64,000 nt of DNA from Bacteroidota bacterium. Lineage in GTDB: Bacteria; Bacteroidota; Bacteroidia; B-17B0; Aurantibacillaceae. Shown piece by piece: positions 26,381 through 35,836 of this stretch. The number at the start of each line of letters is the position of its first letter. The stretch's first letter is position 1. The DNA is taken from NCBI GenBank assembly GCA_018267825.1, contig JAFDXR010000005.1, positions 1 through 64,000 on the forward strand. Reading direction: 5' to 3'. The notes beneath the pieces were generated by a model. The model saw nothing but the letters and a program-made list of their open reading frames with translations, was not told the DNA's origin and did no database searches. Both the position numbers and the translations under genes were made by a program.

Positions 26381-27799
26381 ATGATTACAAAACGACTTTT
26401 TCTTCAGTTTGGTGTTTGTTTAATAGTCTCTGCACTGGCGGTATCGTGCAGCAATGGCAAACCCGATGATACTGCTACCGTTGCAACACCCCTCAAAAGC
26501 ACACAAACTCCGGAAGACACCAGCGCCCCGGAATTCCATTACCAGTTCAGCAATGAAGCCAAAGCGTTCAGCCTCCAGGGAAGTAGAGCCCGGGAAATTT
26601 ATTTAGCGAGCGGCACCCATATTGAGATCCCTGAAAATTGTTTTGTAGATGCGGCCGGTAAAAGAATCATCGGTACTGTCGATCTGAGTTTTGAGGAGTT
26701 TCTGACTCCCGGCAGCATCATTACATCGCAGATCAGCATGAAATACGATTCGGCAGGTACAAGTTCCGATTTTGAATCGGCCGGAATGTTCAGGATCGGC
26801 GCCACACAAAACGGCCAGGAGGTTTATATTGCCCCGGGGAAAACCATTCGTGTATCCCTGGCCACCGTAGATACCGATAAAGGCTACAAATCCTATTACT
26901 CTACACACGACGGCAGCGACTGGAGTTATCTCGACAAATCGAAACCCGTACCGAATGAGAAAAAAAAGGAAAGCATCGCAGCGGCAAAAGATGTTCTTGC
27001 CAATACCCCGAAGCCTATGAAGCCTATTGCCTATTCAGCCAATGGCAAGTATTTCGATCTGAACCTGAGCCTTGCCTATACCTCTGATCTGAAAAGCCTG
27101 CTGGGTGTTGTCTGGGAATATGCCGGCGACAACAAAAAGAACGACCCGGCTCAGAATAAATCACAATATGGTAAAGACTGGGATTTTGTAAATATAATAC
27201 CGGCCGAGGGCAGCAAGCGCGGTGTATACGACATCGTATTGCAGAATAAAGACACAACCGTGAAAACCACAGCACGTCCGGTTTTCAGAGGGGCTGTACT
27301 GGATGCTGAAAATGAATTATTCACAGCAGAACTCGGCGAATTTAATAAACGCATGGCGGCTGCGCGGCAGGAACAGGAACAGGCCATTGCAGAAGCCTCG
27401 TTTCTCCGTGTCATCAATATTAAAAACATGGGGCTATACAATTACGATCGTCAATACCACAACTCAGACGCAATTCCGATCCTTGCCAATTTCAACTTTG
27501 GTGCGGATAGTCTGAAAAAATATCCGATCTCCGTTTTCCTGATTACCGGCAATGGCATGGCTGTCATCAAATACCCGCCACATGACTGGGAAAAATTCAT
27601 GTATGTCAGAAAAGACATCAATAAACTGATTGCTATTCTTCCGAACCAGGAAATCTGTACCCTCACCGCTAAAGAGTTTGCGCATGAGGCGCCTGTATTC
27701 CCCGTTGACAAGCCCGGCAAGTATACATTCAAACTGAATCACACCGGTGTGATGGCAAGCAGCGCTAAAGACATTGATAAGATCATAAGCGGTTTATAA
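26381..27799 (+). CDS. Predicted surface lipoprotein, unknown function
   Basis: A 472-aa lipoprotein. The signal peptide ends at ALAVSC, and the mature N-terminus CSNGKPDD has the acidic pair after a Lys/Pro that marks export to the cell surface in several Bacteroidota (inference). The rest is mostly beta-rich with no recognised domain. It includes an early segment resembling secreted ZU5-like domains (THIEIPENCFVDAAGKRI, then GTVDLSFEEFLTPG). The WG-repeat gene begins 2 bp after its stop, so the two are co-translated and may form a surface pair. Confidence 0.8.
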   Translation: MITKRLFLQFGVCLIVSALAVSCSNGKPDDTATVATPLKSTQTPEDTSAPEFHYQFSNEAKAFSLQGSRAREIYLASGTHIEIPENCFVDAAGKRIIGTVDLSFEEFLTPGSIITSQISMKYDSAGTSSDFESAGMFRIGATQNGQEVYIAPGKTIRVSLATVDTDKGYKSYYSTHDGSDWSYLDKSKPVPNEKKKESIAAAKDVLANTPKPMKPIAYSANGKYFDLNLSLAYTSDLKSLLGVVWEYAGDNKKNDPAQNKSQYGKDWDFVNIIPAEGSKRGVYDIVLQNKDTTVKTTARPVFRGAVLDAENELFTAELGEFNKRMAAARQEQEQAIAEASFLRVINIKNMGLYNYDRQYHNSDAIPILANFNFGADSLKKYPISVFLITGNGMAVIKYPPHDWEKFMYVRKDINKLIAILPNQEICTLTAKEFAHEAPVFPVDKPGKYTFKLNHTGVMASSAKDIDKIISGL

Positions 27800-27801
27800 A
27801 T

Positions 27802-30800
27802 ATGCTGCGTCATATTCTTTCATGTACCTTCCTTTTCATTCTCTGCACTCCCTTGTTTTCACAAAAGGGAAAATCGTTTCATGAACCGTCGGAAACACAA
27901 GTACCAACGTATGCCTTTATCAGCAGGCACGGTAGCGTTTATGGATTAGGCGATAGCAGTGGCTGGTTCAAAAACAGCCCGACCGGCGATAGTATTTTTC
28001 ATCTGGGTAATTTTCATTTTGCCGTACGGAATTCAAATGGCCGATACGATGTATACAACCTTTCATTTCAAAAAATCGAGCAAAATTGCAAAATCCCCAA
28101 ACTGGCCTGGTTCTATATCATTGCTGAAGACTCTGGTGGCGTCCGCTTTTTGAATATTCTCACAGAGACGAAAAGCCCTGGCTTCGACAGCATTTATATT
28201 TCCGATAATTATGCCTGGCTTTATAAAAACGGGAAGCAGGGTATCAAAAATCTGAATTGGCCAAACGACAGTTTAATACTGCCCCTGTACGACAGAGTTG
28301 GCCTCTACCACGACGGCATTTTACTGATCCGGAACAATAAGCTTGGCTGGCTGGGCTCTGTAAACATACCCCTTGTTTACGACCACATTTATATGGAACG
28401 GCCTGATGTTATGGCTGCTGCCGATAACAACGGAACTACGTATTACTCGCTCTCAAGCCATGAAAAGCTCAACGCTCTGCCGACAGACAGTGTGGTGTTC
28501 TACGACCACCATTATAAACGCGTGAGGGGAAACAGGCAAAGTCTTTTTGCGTTGAGTGACAACAGCCTCATTGCTGAAATAGATAAATACAGTATTCACC
28601 CTTTCTCTTTTGATCACTCCACGTTTAGCAATGATTATTGCATTGTTTCCAATGATTCGCTGTGTGCCCTTTACAGGCACGGACAGTTTCTCACCGGTTT
28701 CGAATACGAGAATATTCTGGACGATTCTCCCATTGCACCTCCCTACTTCCGTATGGTGCAGCATGGACAGATTGGCCTGATTGATGAACACGGGAATATT
28801 ATTTTAAAGCCGCAGTATAGTGATATATCCTGGAGTGCGGGCAACGTATACGAAGTCAGGAAAGGCAATCTGCTAGGCCTCGTGGCAACAAATGATGAGT
28901 CCATCATGCCCATTGAGTACAGCTACATCAACTTATACCAGAACCGTTATGCAACGGTTTCAAAAGATGACCGTCACTTTGGTTTGTTCGATTACAATGC
29001 CAGGCAATTGGTGATACCCTGTAAATATGATGACATTACCGTTGGCTCAACATTTATACTCACACGGCGACTCAACCTGTTTGATGTTTATTACAAAGGA
29101 AAAACGGTATTGAGCGATGTGTATGATGCACAGATTCATAAAAACACAGCTAAAGGGTATAAGGATGGGAAAATTTTTATCGGGTATGTGAAAGATGAAA
29201 CATGGGAAGTGGACAGTTATGAAATTCCAAGCTATAAAATAACCAACAGGGATAAGGATCAATCACTCCTGAGCGGTACCCTGTCTCAAACCGTTGAAAT
29301 GTATGATTACGCCAGTGGAAAATGGGGGTATTATAATATTCCATCCCAGGGCTGGAGCAAACATCCTGTGGCGCACAGCGGCGATAGTCCGGATGACGTG
29401 CGACTCCTGCCGCTTTACTTCGACTCTGTAAAAACCTGCCTGGGCATTAACTTCAAAATAAGAAAAGGCCTGGTTCCGCTCTCGTATGAATACAAGCGTA
29501 GCAATGCGTCGAGCTGGTTAGACATCTACCCATACTGGTATCGCGACGACGGCAATAACGCACGCTCCTACAGACTTTCGCCGGTGTATTTTACAGAACC
29601 CGGCAAAGGCGTTGCCTGGAACGAAAGCCGGAAATACATCATGAGTGCCGCATTCCCCGGAATTTCAAACCGCGCCGTGTATACCGAAGGCGGAACGCCT
29701 CAACTCACAGACAAAGGCGATATTTCTTTAAGCGATTATATCTGCCGCTTATCTGTAGACGGTTGTACACATCCCCAATCCATTGCAGACTATGAAAAAT
29801 TGCTTGATCCCCGGCTTGCTGTGATTATCGTCGGAGGCCATGATCACATCCTGGACAGCAAGCGTGGTACCAAGGAGCATATCAGCTTAACCAATACCTA
29901 CGACTGGGTTCATAAAACAGATCTGAACTACCCTATTATCAGGCAAAATGGCAAGTACGGCTTGTTGTCAGACTCAGCAACATTTATTCTTAATCCTGTG
30001 TACGAAAGCCTGGAATCGTTCCCGATCCCCGGTGATATTGTTTACAAAGTGGGGGTCCGCTCCACAGCCTACCGCGTTTTCAACCCGCAGACACACCGTT
30101 TATCCGCACTTATTGATCCGGTAATAGATTACAAAGACGAACTACTTGTTGTGAAGTGCGGCGACAGGAAAAAAGCGGTTATGAATCCCGATCTTGACAC
30201 CCTGGCCACCACCTCTGATTCAGTCTCATTACTTGGCCATAATTACTTCACCATCCGGGAAACATCCGGCACAGCCGTTTACCACGGCACGAAAAAGCTC
30301 TTCACGCATACCCAGCAAACAACATCCGTGATCAATGCCAACTTTTTTCTGATCCAGGGAATGGATGGTTATATGGTATTGTCGGCCGGCGGCGACACAC
30401 TCCTCAAAAGCCGGCAACTCATCGAATGCCCTTTCGGAAACGATAACTTTCTCCTGAACTGCGGCAATAAACATCATCTATACAGCGCATCAGGAAAACT
30501 GATCGGCGAATTTGAAAAAACGCCCTATGAGTTTAATGAATCCGGAGATCTTGTTATTCGGGAAAAAGAAAATGTACGTGTATACCTGCACAACAAGTCA
30601 ACGGCTCTAAAACATCCCGGGAAATTTGTGAACCTGACAACTAAATACCTGACAGTAAAATTCAATAAAACAGAAACCGTTTACAGCCTCACAGGTGAAA
30701 CACTGGTTGCCGGAATTAAGAATACGAAAGCCTTGAATGCTGATTATTTTTCATATAAAAGCGGAAAGAAAAACATGCTGATGGATGTGAATGCGCGCAA

Positions 30801-31173
30801 TCCGATCATCATAAAACAGCCGGTTACTGCAGTCATGGAAGATGGCTTTGATTACCTGGACATGAGCGGCACCACACAAACGATTCTTTTCTCTGCAGAC
30901 CCCATAAACAAACCCTATATCACACACCGTGGCGATCTGTGTGGCCTGAACCTGAATGAAGGCGCTATGCAGACCAAAAACATTCTGCCCTGCAAATACT
31001 ATAACATCAAATCATTTGGCAATTACTTCCTGGTACAGGATCATGTCGAATATAAATTATTCAGCATCTACACGCGCGCGTTCCTTTCGCCTGAATCGTA
31101 TGATGCTGTATACCCTTACCTGGATTACATACAAACTTTCAAAAAGGGGAAAATAGCTTACCTGAAAGATTAA
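27802..31173 (+). CDS. Large secreted WG-repeat protein
   Basis: A 1123-aa exported protein. It has a signal peptide (1-21, ending PLFSQ) and then many WG/KWG-type repeats of about 30-40 residues, each a short beta hairpin (for example GQIGLIDEHGNIILKPQY, RHFGLFDYNARQLVIPCKY, GKYGLLSDSATFILNPVY). Such repeats build beta-rich scaffolds thought to bind proteins or glycans. It lacks a T9SS sorting domain. It is tightly linked to the preceding lipoprotein gene. The stop lies 4 bp from the remnant end of the DUF2252 gene. Confidence 0.85.
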   Translation: MLRHILSCTFLFILCTPLFSQKGKSFHEPSETQVPTYAFISRHGSVYGLGDSSGWFKNSPTGDSIFHLGNFHFAVRNSNGRYDVYNLSFQKIEQNCKIPKLAWFYIIAEDSGGVRFLNILTETKSPGFDSIYISDNYAWLYKNGKQGIKNLNWPNDSLILPLYDRVGLYHDGILLIRNNKLGWLGSVNIPLVYDHIYMERPDVMAAADNNGTTYYSLSSHEKLNALPTDSVVFYDHHYKRVRGNRQSLFALSDNSLIAEIDKYSIHPFSFDHSTFSNDYCIVSNDSLCALYRHGQFLTGFEYENILDDSPIAPPYFRMVQHGQIGLIDEHGNIILKPQYSDISWSAGNVYEVRKGNLLGLVATNDESIMPIEYSYINLYQNRYATVSKDDRHFGLFDYNARQLVIPCKYDDITVGSTFILTRRLNLFDVYYKGKTVLSDVYDAQIHKNTAKGYKDGKIFIGYVKDETWEVDSYEIPSYKITNRDKDQSLLSGTLSQTVEMYDYASGKWGYYNIPSQGWSKHPVAHSGDSPDDVRLLPLYFDSVKTCLGINFKIRKGLVPLSYEYKRSNASSWLDIYPYWYRDDGNNARSYRLSPVYFTEPGKGVAWNESRKYIMSAAFPGISNRAVYTEGGTPQLTDKGDISLSDYICRLSVDGCTHPQSIADYEKLLDPRLAVIIVGGHDHILDSKRGTKEHISLTNTYDWVHKTDLNYPIIRQNGKYGLLSDSATFILNPVYESLESFPIPGDIVYKVGVRSTAYRVFNPQTHRLSALIDPVIDYKDELLVVKCGDRKKAVMNPDLDTLATTSDSVSLLGHNYFTIRETSGTAVYHGTKKLFTHTQQTTSVINANFFLIQGMDGYMVLSAGGDTLLKSRQLIECPFGNDNFLLNCGNKHHLYSASGKLIGEFEKTPYEFNESGDLVIREKENVRVYLHNKSTALKHPGKFVNLTTKYLTVKFNKTETVYSLTGETLVAGIKNTKALNADYFSYKSGKKNMLMDVNARNPIIIKQPVTAVMEDGFDYLDMSGTTQTILFSADPINKPYITHRGDLCGLNLNEGAMQTKNILPCKYYNIKSFGNYFLVQDHVEYKLFSIYTRAFLSPESYDAVYPYLDYIQTFKKGKIAYLKD

Positions 31174-31177
31174 GTCC

Positions 31178-32404
31178 CTATTCCTTACGGACTGGTTTCG
31201 CCTTTTGTTTTGCCTGCTCTTCTGTGTAAAAAGCTTTGAAGGCTTTGAAGTCGCGCTGCACCTGATCGGCATACGTAAACGCAAAATCGATACACAGTGT
31301 TTTATGTTTCGCCTGTTTGGCAAAGGCCATGAGTTCATCGACTGTGGCCGATTACCTGTAGCCGGAGCTCCGGATCTGCGCCCAGGCCAATAGCTGCGCG
31401 GTATGTTCGATATAATTACCGAGATATTTTGTGTTGCGGCTCAGTGCATGCAGATCCATTTTATCTTCGGATGGTTGATGTTCCCGGATCACAAACCACT
31501 TCTTTTCCACAGACAACGAAGACAGATAGGCCACCGAACTGTCCTGCATACGCTTCTGAACAGCTACGATCCGGTCGGCATCGTTTTCAAACTGCAGTTT
31601 CTTTTTCGGAAAGTACGTTTGAACCGATGATGCAACAGCTTCTTTTACATCCAGAATATAATTCTTCGGGTATCCTTTCCCACTTACAAGCACGGCATAA
31701 CGGTCCAACCCAAGGCTCCCGGTACCCGCTACCCGATAGGCAATGTCATGAATCCTGAAAAAACCGGCATCCTGTTTATTAGCCTTCACCCATTGCTTTA
31801 CCGCCTCTTCAACGCGCCTGTATTCTTTACTGCTCAATTCAAAATACTTTACCTTGTCTATCTTTAATTTCAGTTTTCCTTTCACACGTGAAACTCTTTT
31901 ACGAATGAAAGCATCTCTCTTCCGGGAGCTCAGGTGATCGAAATATGTTTTAATAATGCCGCTGCTGATGGCATATTCGATGCGGGATGCATGCCCCTGT
32001 CCGAGCTCGGTAAAATAATCGTTCATAAACCGGCTGCATAATTTCCGTAGTTCTTTCTCCCGGATACCGACCTCGCGGCAGGAAATGATAATACTTACCA
32101 GGAGCCGGGTTACGTCAAAGGCACAGGGTCCGAAATAGGCTTCATCAAAATCATTGATATCGAAATAAATGAGCCGGTTTGCAGACTTATAACTTCCAAA
32201 GTTTTCGAGATGCAGATCCCCGCAAAGCCAGGTAGACGGTGTTTTAAGCAGTGCAGGGTGTTTTGAAAAATCTTCATAAAAAATGTGAGCTGTTCCCCGG
32301 AAGAAACGGTATGCATTTTCAGTAAGCGCTTTGTATTTCAGCTGAACAAAATCACTACGGCGTGATCTGTTATACTTTTGAATTCGGTCTGCAATCGGTT
32401 TCAT
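31178..32404 (-). pseudogene. DUF2252 protein gene interrupted by an in-frame TAA
   Basis: The 350-aa frame (32404 to 31352) is a DUF2252 protein: STWLCGDLHLENFGSYK and FDINDFDEAYFGPCAFDVTRLL give the kinase-like Asp motifs, and GTGSLGLDRYAVLV follows. It stops at TAA (31352-31354) after RSSGYR. The same frame then continues without a gap for 57 codons (SATVDELMAFAKQ, FAFTYADQVQRDF) to a TAG at 31178. That stretch matches the expected DUF2252 C-terminus. One base change (CAA to TAA) would explain it. The protein may be truncated yet stable, read through, or the base may be a sequencing error. Confidence 0.75.
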
Positions 32405-32451
32405 GCGTAATTTTATTAAATTTATACATTAATCCATTGACCCGAAAATAA

Positions 32452-33093
32452 ATGTCTGAGAACCTGAACAACGATATAATCAAATTACTGGTAGCACTTC
32501 TGGTAGGTGCCGTCATTGGTGCCGAACGTGAATACAAATCGAAGGTTGTTGGTTTTCGCACAGTTATACTCATTACTCTTGGCTCATGCCTGTTTACAAT
32601 TCTTTCAGGGATCATGGGCGGTGAAAAAGATCCTGCCAGGATTGCAGCAAACATTATAACCGGTATCGGTTTTCTCGGAGCCGGCGCTATTTTTAAAGAA
32701 GGTTCTACCGTAAAAGGAACCACTACTGCGGCAACTATATGGATCTCCGCAGCTATCGGTATGAGCATCGGGATGGGGCAATATGAGTTTGCCTTTCTGT
32801 CGCTTGGTATCGTGATGGTTGTATTGCTCGGATTCATGTGGTTTCAGAACATTATTGATAAAACCAACAGCAATAGAATTTATAAAATCACGGTTGTAGG
32901 ACATAGCGATGCCAAGCGCAAGGAGCTTGAAAAACTGTTTACCGATTGTGAGCTGGATGCCGACTGCACCAGTTATATGAAGCGGAGCAATGAAATGATC
33001 CTGACCTATACAATCCGGGGTTCGCATGAAGAACATAAAAAACTGATCCGCCTCTTCTATGAGACCAGTCTCGTAGAATCGTTCGAATGCTGA
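32452..33093 (+). CDS. MgtC/SapB family membrane protein
   Basis: A 213-aa protein with an MgtC domain (about residues 8-135, four or five transmembrane helices) and the signatures GAVIGAEREYKSKVVGFRT and AANIITGIGFLGAGAIFKEG. A C-terminal cytoplasmic ACT-like domain (about 140-213) follows. MgtC proteins modulate magnesium homeostasis and ATP synthase activity in some bacteria; here the role is inferred. Divergent from the DUF2252 gene. Confidence 0.92.
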   Translation: MSENLNNDIIKLLVALLVGAVIGAEREYKSKVVGFRTVILITLGSCLFTILSGIMGGEKDPARIAANIITGIGFLGAGAIFKEGSTVKGTTTAATIWISAAIGMSIGMGQYEFAFLSLGIVMVVLLGFMWFQNIIDKTNSNRIYKITVVGHSDAKRKELEKLFTDCELDADCTSYMKRSNEMILTYTIRGSHEEHKKLIRLFYETSLVESFEC

Positions 33094-33281
33094 TGCATTT
33101 ATAATCCCCCTCATTTCCCATATAGTATTTCCCGGCGGTTCAAAACCGGAATATATCCCGTTTTGGGAAACATCCCCATTATTCCCCTGCTCTTAATTTA
33201 CTAACAATCAATGAAATAAATCTAATGGCCCCGGCTTTGCCATGAAATGACCAGAACGGGATCATTTTAAAATCAAAAGCC

Positions 33282-35315
33282 ATGAAACAACGTCTACTTC
33301 TCATCACACTTTTATATGTGTTTCAACTCAGCATTCATGCTCAAACAACCTATACCGAATCATTCGATGGTACTGGTTTTGTGCCAGGCGGCTGGACAGA
33401 TTTACTGATTTCCGGAAGCAACACCTGGAGTCGCGTTACCGCAGGTACCTCGCCTACGCAGGCTACTCACAGCGGAGCGGGTGAAGCCATGTTCAATTCA
33501 TTCAGTGCCAACAGTGGTGTCAGAGCCCTCGTAACACCTGCTATTGATTATGGTGCCAGAGGGGCAGCAACCGCCACCGTTAGTTTCTGGATGTATCGCG
33601 AAAACGGTTACAACACAACCGCCGATAAAATTGATGTTTATGTAAATACATCGGTAAGCCTTACAGGAGCAACCCTGCTGGGCACTGTAAACCGTGCGCG
33701 GGGCCTGGCTCCCACTGCTACATCCAATGGCTGGTTCCAATACAGCTATACCATTCCGGCAACATATACCTCCAATATCAACTATATTATATTCAAAGCC
33801 ACCAGTGCCTACGGAAATAACATATTTATCGACGATGTTTCCTGGAATGCGTTTCCGCCGGCAACAGATATTTCATGCATGACACTTGTAAGCCCGAATG
33901 GCAATTTCAATTGTTTCGGAAATAATCAAACAGTTTCCTTACAGGTAAAAAACACCGGTACCTCTACGCTCAATTTTTCCACAAATCCCATGACTGTCAG
34001 CTCAAATGTGAGCATGCCTGTTTCCATTGGTTCTACAGCTTCAGCAACAGCATCTGTCACCATAAATAGTGGCACACTGGCGGTGAATGCAGTGCAAACA
34101 GTGGTCGTAACAACAAGCCTGAGTATGACCACAAATGGCACATACACATTTAATGCCTCCGCTACCGTCAGTGGTGACGGAAATACATACAACAACGCCA
34201 TGCCCGCCACGAGCATTATTGTATCAAAGGTTAATTCATTTCCACATCAAACAGACTTCAGTGTGTTGCCTGATCCTGTTTTCCTGGTGCAACAAGTCAG
34301 CGGTACAGGTTCCTGGTCTAACGTTACAACCGGTAATCTCAGTAACCCCACACTGGTCCCGGTTATGAACTCAGCAAATGGCTTTGCGTATTTCAACAGC
34401 TATTCGTTTTCATCGGGTACTGTTTCAAACCTGGTGACTCCAAACTACGACATGACAACACTCAGCAGTCCACAATTGGATCTGTGGGTATCCCAGGATA
34501 ACGGCTGGTCGGGTTATAACGACAAACTCGACATTCTCGTATCCACAAACGGTGGTACTACCTGGAGCTCGTCGCTTATGACCATTGCCCGCTATAACAC
34601 CGCATACTCAACCCCGGGCTGGAAACTCTTTACACTTTCTCTCGCTGCCTATGCAGGCAACCCATGTGTTCGTATTGCTATACAGGGTACGAGCGCATAC
34701 GGCAATAACATAGCCATCGATTACATGAAAGTATATGACCTCGCCGGTGTATTGCCTGTGAAGCTGACCGATTTCAAAGGTGAAGCACTATCCGAAAACG
34801 AAAATAAACTTACCTGGATTACAGCGTCCGAAGAAAACACAAAAACCTTTTTATTGCAACGCTCTGAGGATGGCATCAATTTCAACACGATCCATAGTGA
34901 AGCTGCAGTTGGTGGCGTAAACGGGCACACATACCATTTTACCGATATACTCACCGAACAAACGTCCGTTTACTACTACCGCCTGACGTCTATCGATTAC
35001 GATAACAGCTCGCAGTCCTTTAAAATCATTGATATTGAACACACCACTAAAACAGGTTCTACGGCCAGCATATTTCCGAATCCATCAGAAGGCATTGCGC
35101 ACATTCGCTACGAAAGTGCCAGTGATGAGACCCTGACAATCATAATTATGGATATGAAAGGGAATACGGTCCTGGAAAAAGCCTGTGACTTTACAAGAGG
35201 CAGCAATGTAGTTGTATTGGATCTAACAAAAGAACAATCCGGCCTCTATTACATCCGTCTTACAGATGCTACAGATGGCTCAAACAAAGGGCTTTTGAAA
35301 TGGCTTAAAAACTAA
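33282..35315 (+). CDS. T9SS-secreted protein with two cleaved-adhesin-like (MAM-type) domains
   Basis: A 677-aa extracellular protein. It has a signal peptide (1-20), a first jelly-roll domain (about 22-195), an Ig-like domain (about 200-305) and a second jelly-roll domain (about 315-490). Both jelly rolls end with the same signature (TSAYGNNIFIDD / TSAYGNNIAIDY), so they arose by duplication. An FN3-like segment and a type A T9SS sorting domain follow (SIFPNPSEG to the C-terminus). It is probably a cell-surface adhesin or glycan-binding protein. Confidence 0.85.
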   Translation: MKQRLLLITLLYVFQLSIHAQTTYTESFDGTGFVPGGWTDLLISGSNTWSRVTAGTSPTQATHSGAGEAMFNSFSANSGVRALVTPAIDYGARGAATATVSFWMYRENGYNTTADKIDVYVNTSVSLTGATLLGTVNRARGLAPTATSNGWFQYSYTIPATYTSNINYIIFKATSAYGNNIFIDDVSWNAFPPATDISCMTLVSPNGNFNCFGNNQTVSLQVKNTGTSTLNFSTNPMTVSSNVSMPVSIGSTASATASVTINSGTLAVNAVQTVVVTTSLSMTTNGTYTFNASATVSGDGNTYNNAMPATSIIVSKVNSFPHQTDFSVLPDPVFLVQQVSGTGSWSNVTTGNLSNPTLVPVMNSANGFAYFNSYSFSSGTVSNLVTPNYDMTTLSSPQLDLWVSQDNGWSGYNDKLDILVSTNGGTTWSSSLMTIARYNTAYSTPGWKLFTLSLAAYAGNPCVRIAIQGTSAYGNNIAIDYMKVYDLAGVLPVKLTDFKGEALSENENKLTWITASEENTKTFLLQRSEDGINFNTIHSEAAVGGVNGHTYHFTDILTEQTSVYYYRLTSIDYDNSSQSFKIIDIEHTTKTGSTASIFPNPSEGIAHIRYESASDETLTIIIMDMKGNTVLEKACDFTRGSNVVVLDLTKEQSGLYYIRLTDATDGSNKGLLKWLKN

Positions 35316-35324
35316 AACAGGGAG

Positions 35325-35816
35325 TTACTTTTCCAAAACAGGAATCCAGATATCCTCTTCCGAATCGGGACTTGTATTGCTGTACTTCTCTCCCATAATT
35401 TCGAAATGTGGTCTCTGCATATCTAATGTATACGCTGAGGCAGGCAACCACACCTTGAAAATAAAATCAAAGGTTTCACGAAAATTCTGTAGCAGGCCCT
35501 TGTAGAGAAATACAGCATAAAGTCCACCGGGTATTGTATAGGTTTCCATACCATCCGGAACTTTGCCAACGGTTGTTACTTCAACGGCAGCCCACTTATC
35601 AAAAAAAGTAAGCGGCGTGAATTGCCGGAAATCGAGCCCATGGTCATACACTGATATCGAAACCAGTTCATTTCCTTTTACATGTTCTATATCGCGACGG
35701 CGTGGCATAAATCCCCTCCACAATTCCTGTGTTTTATGATTGGCGAGATTCATATGAACCTTCATGCCTATAACCTGTCGGCTTTCGATACGCTCAATGC
35801 GTGGTTGCAAATTCAT
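35325..35816 (-). CDS. GyrI-like effector-binding domain protein
   Basis: A 163-aa SHV2/GyrI-like domain protein, the fold that binds small amphipathic effectors in AraC- and MerR-type regulators, here without a DNA-binding domain. It begins PRIERIESRQVIGMKVHM and has the family strand IPGGLYAVFLYKG and the C-terminal HFEIMGEKY plus EEDIWIPV. It may be an enzyme or ligand buffer; its role is unknown. The ATG at 35816 is chosen because upstream residues from 35888 lie within the 5' overlap with the T9SS gene end and are atypical. Confidence 0.85.
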   Translation of the reverse strand: MNLQPRIERIESRQVIGMKVHMNLANHKTQELWRGFMPRRRDIEHVKGNELVSISVYDHGLDFRQFTPLTFFDKWAAVEVTTVGKVPDGMETYTIPGGLYAVFLYKGLLQNFRETFDFIFKVWLPASAYTLDMQRPHFEIMGEKYSNTSPDSEEDIWIPVLEK

Positions 35817-35836
35817 TTTTACACAAATGGTTCCTC

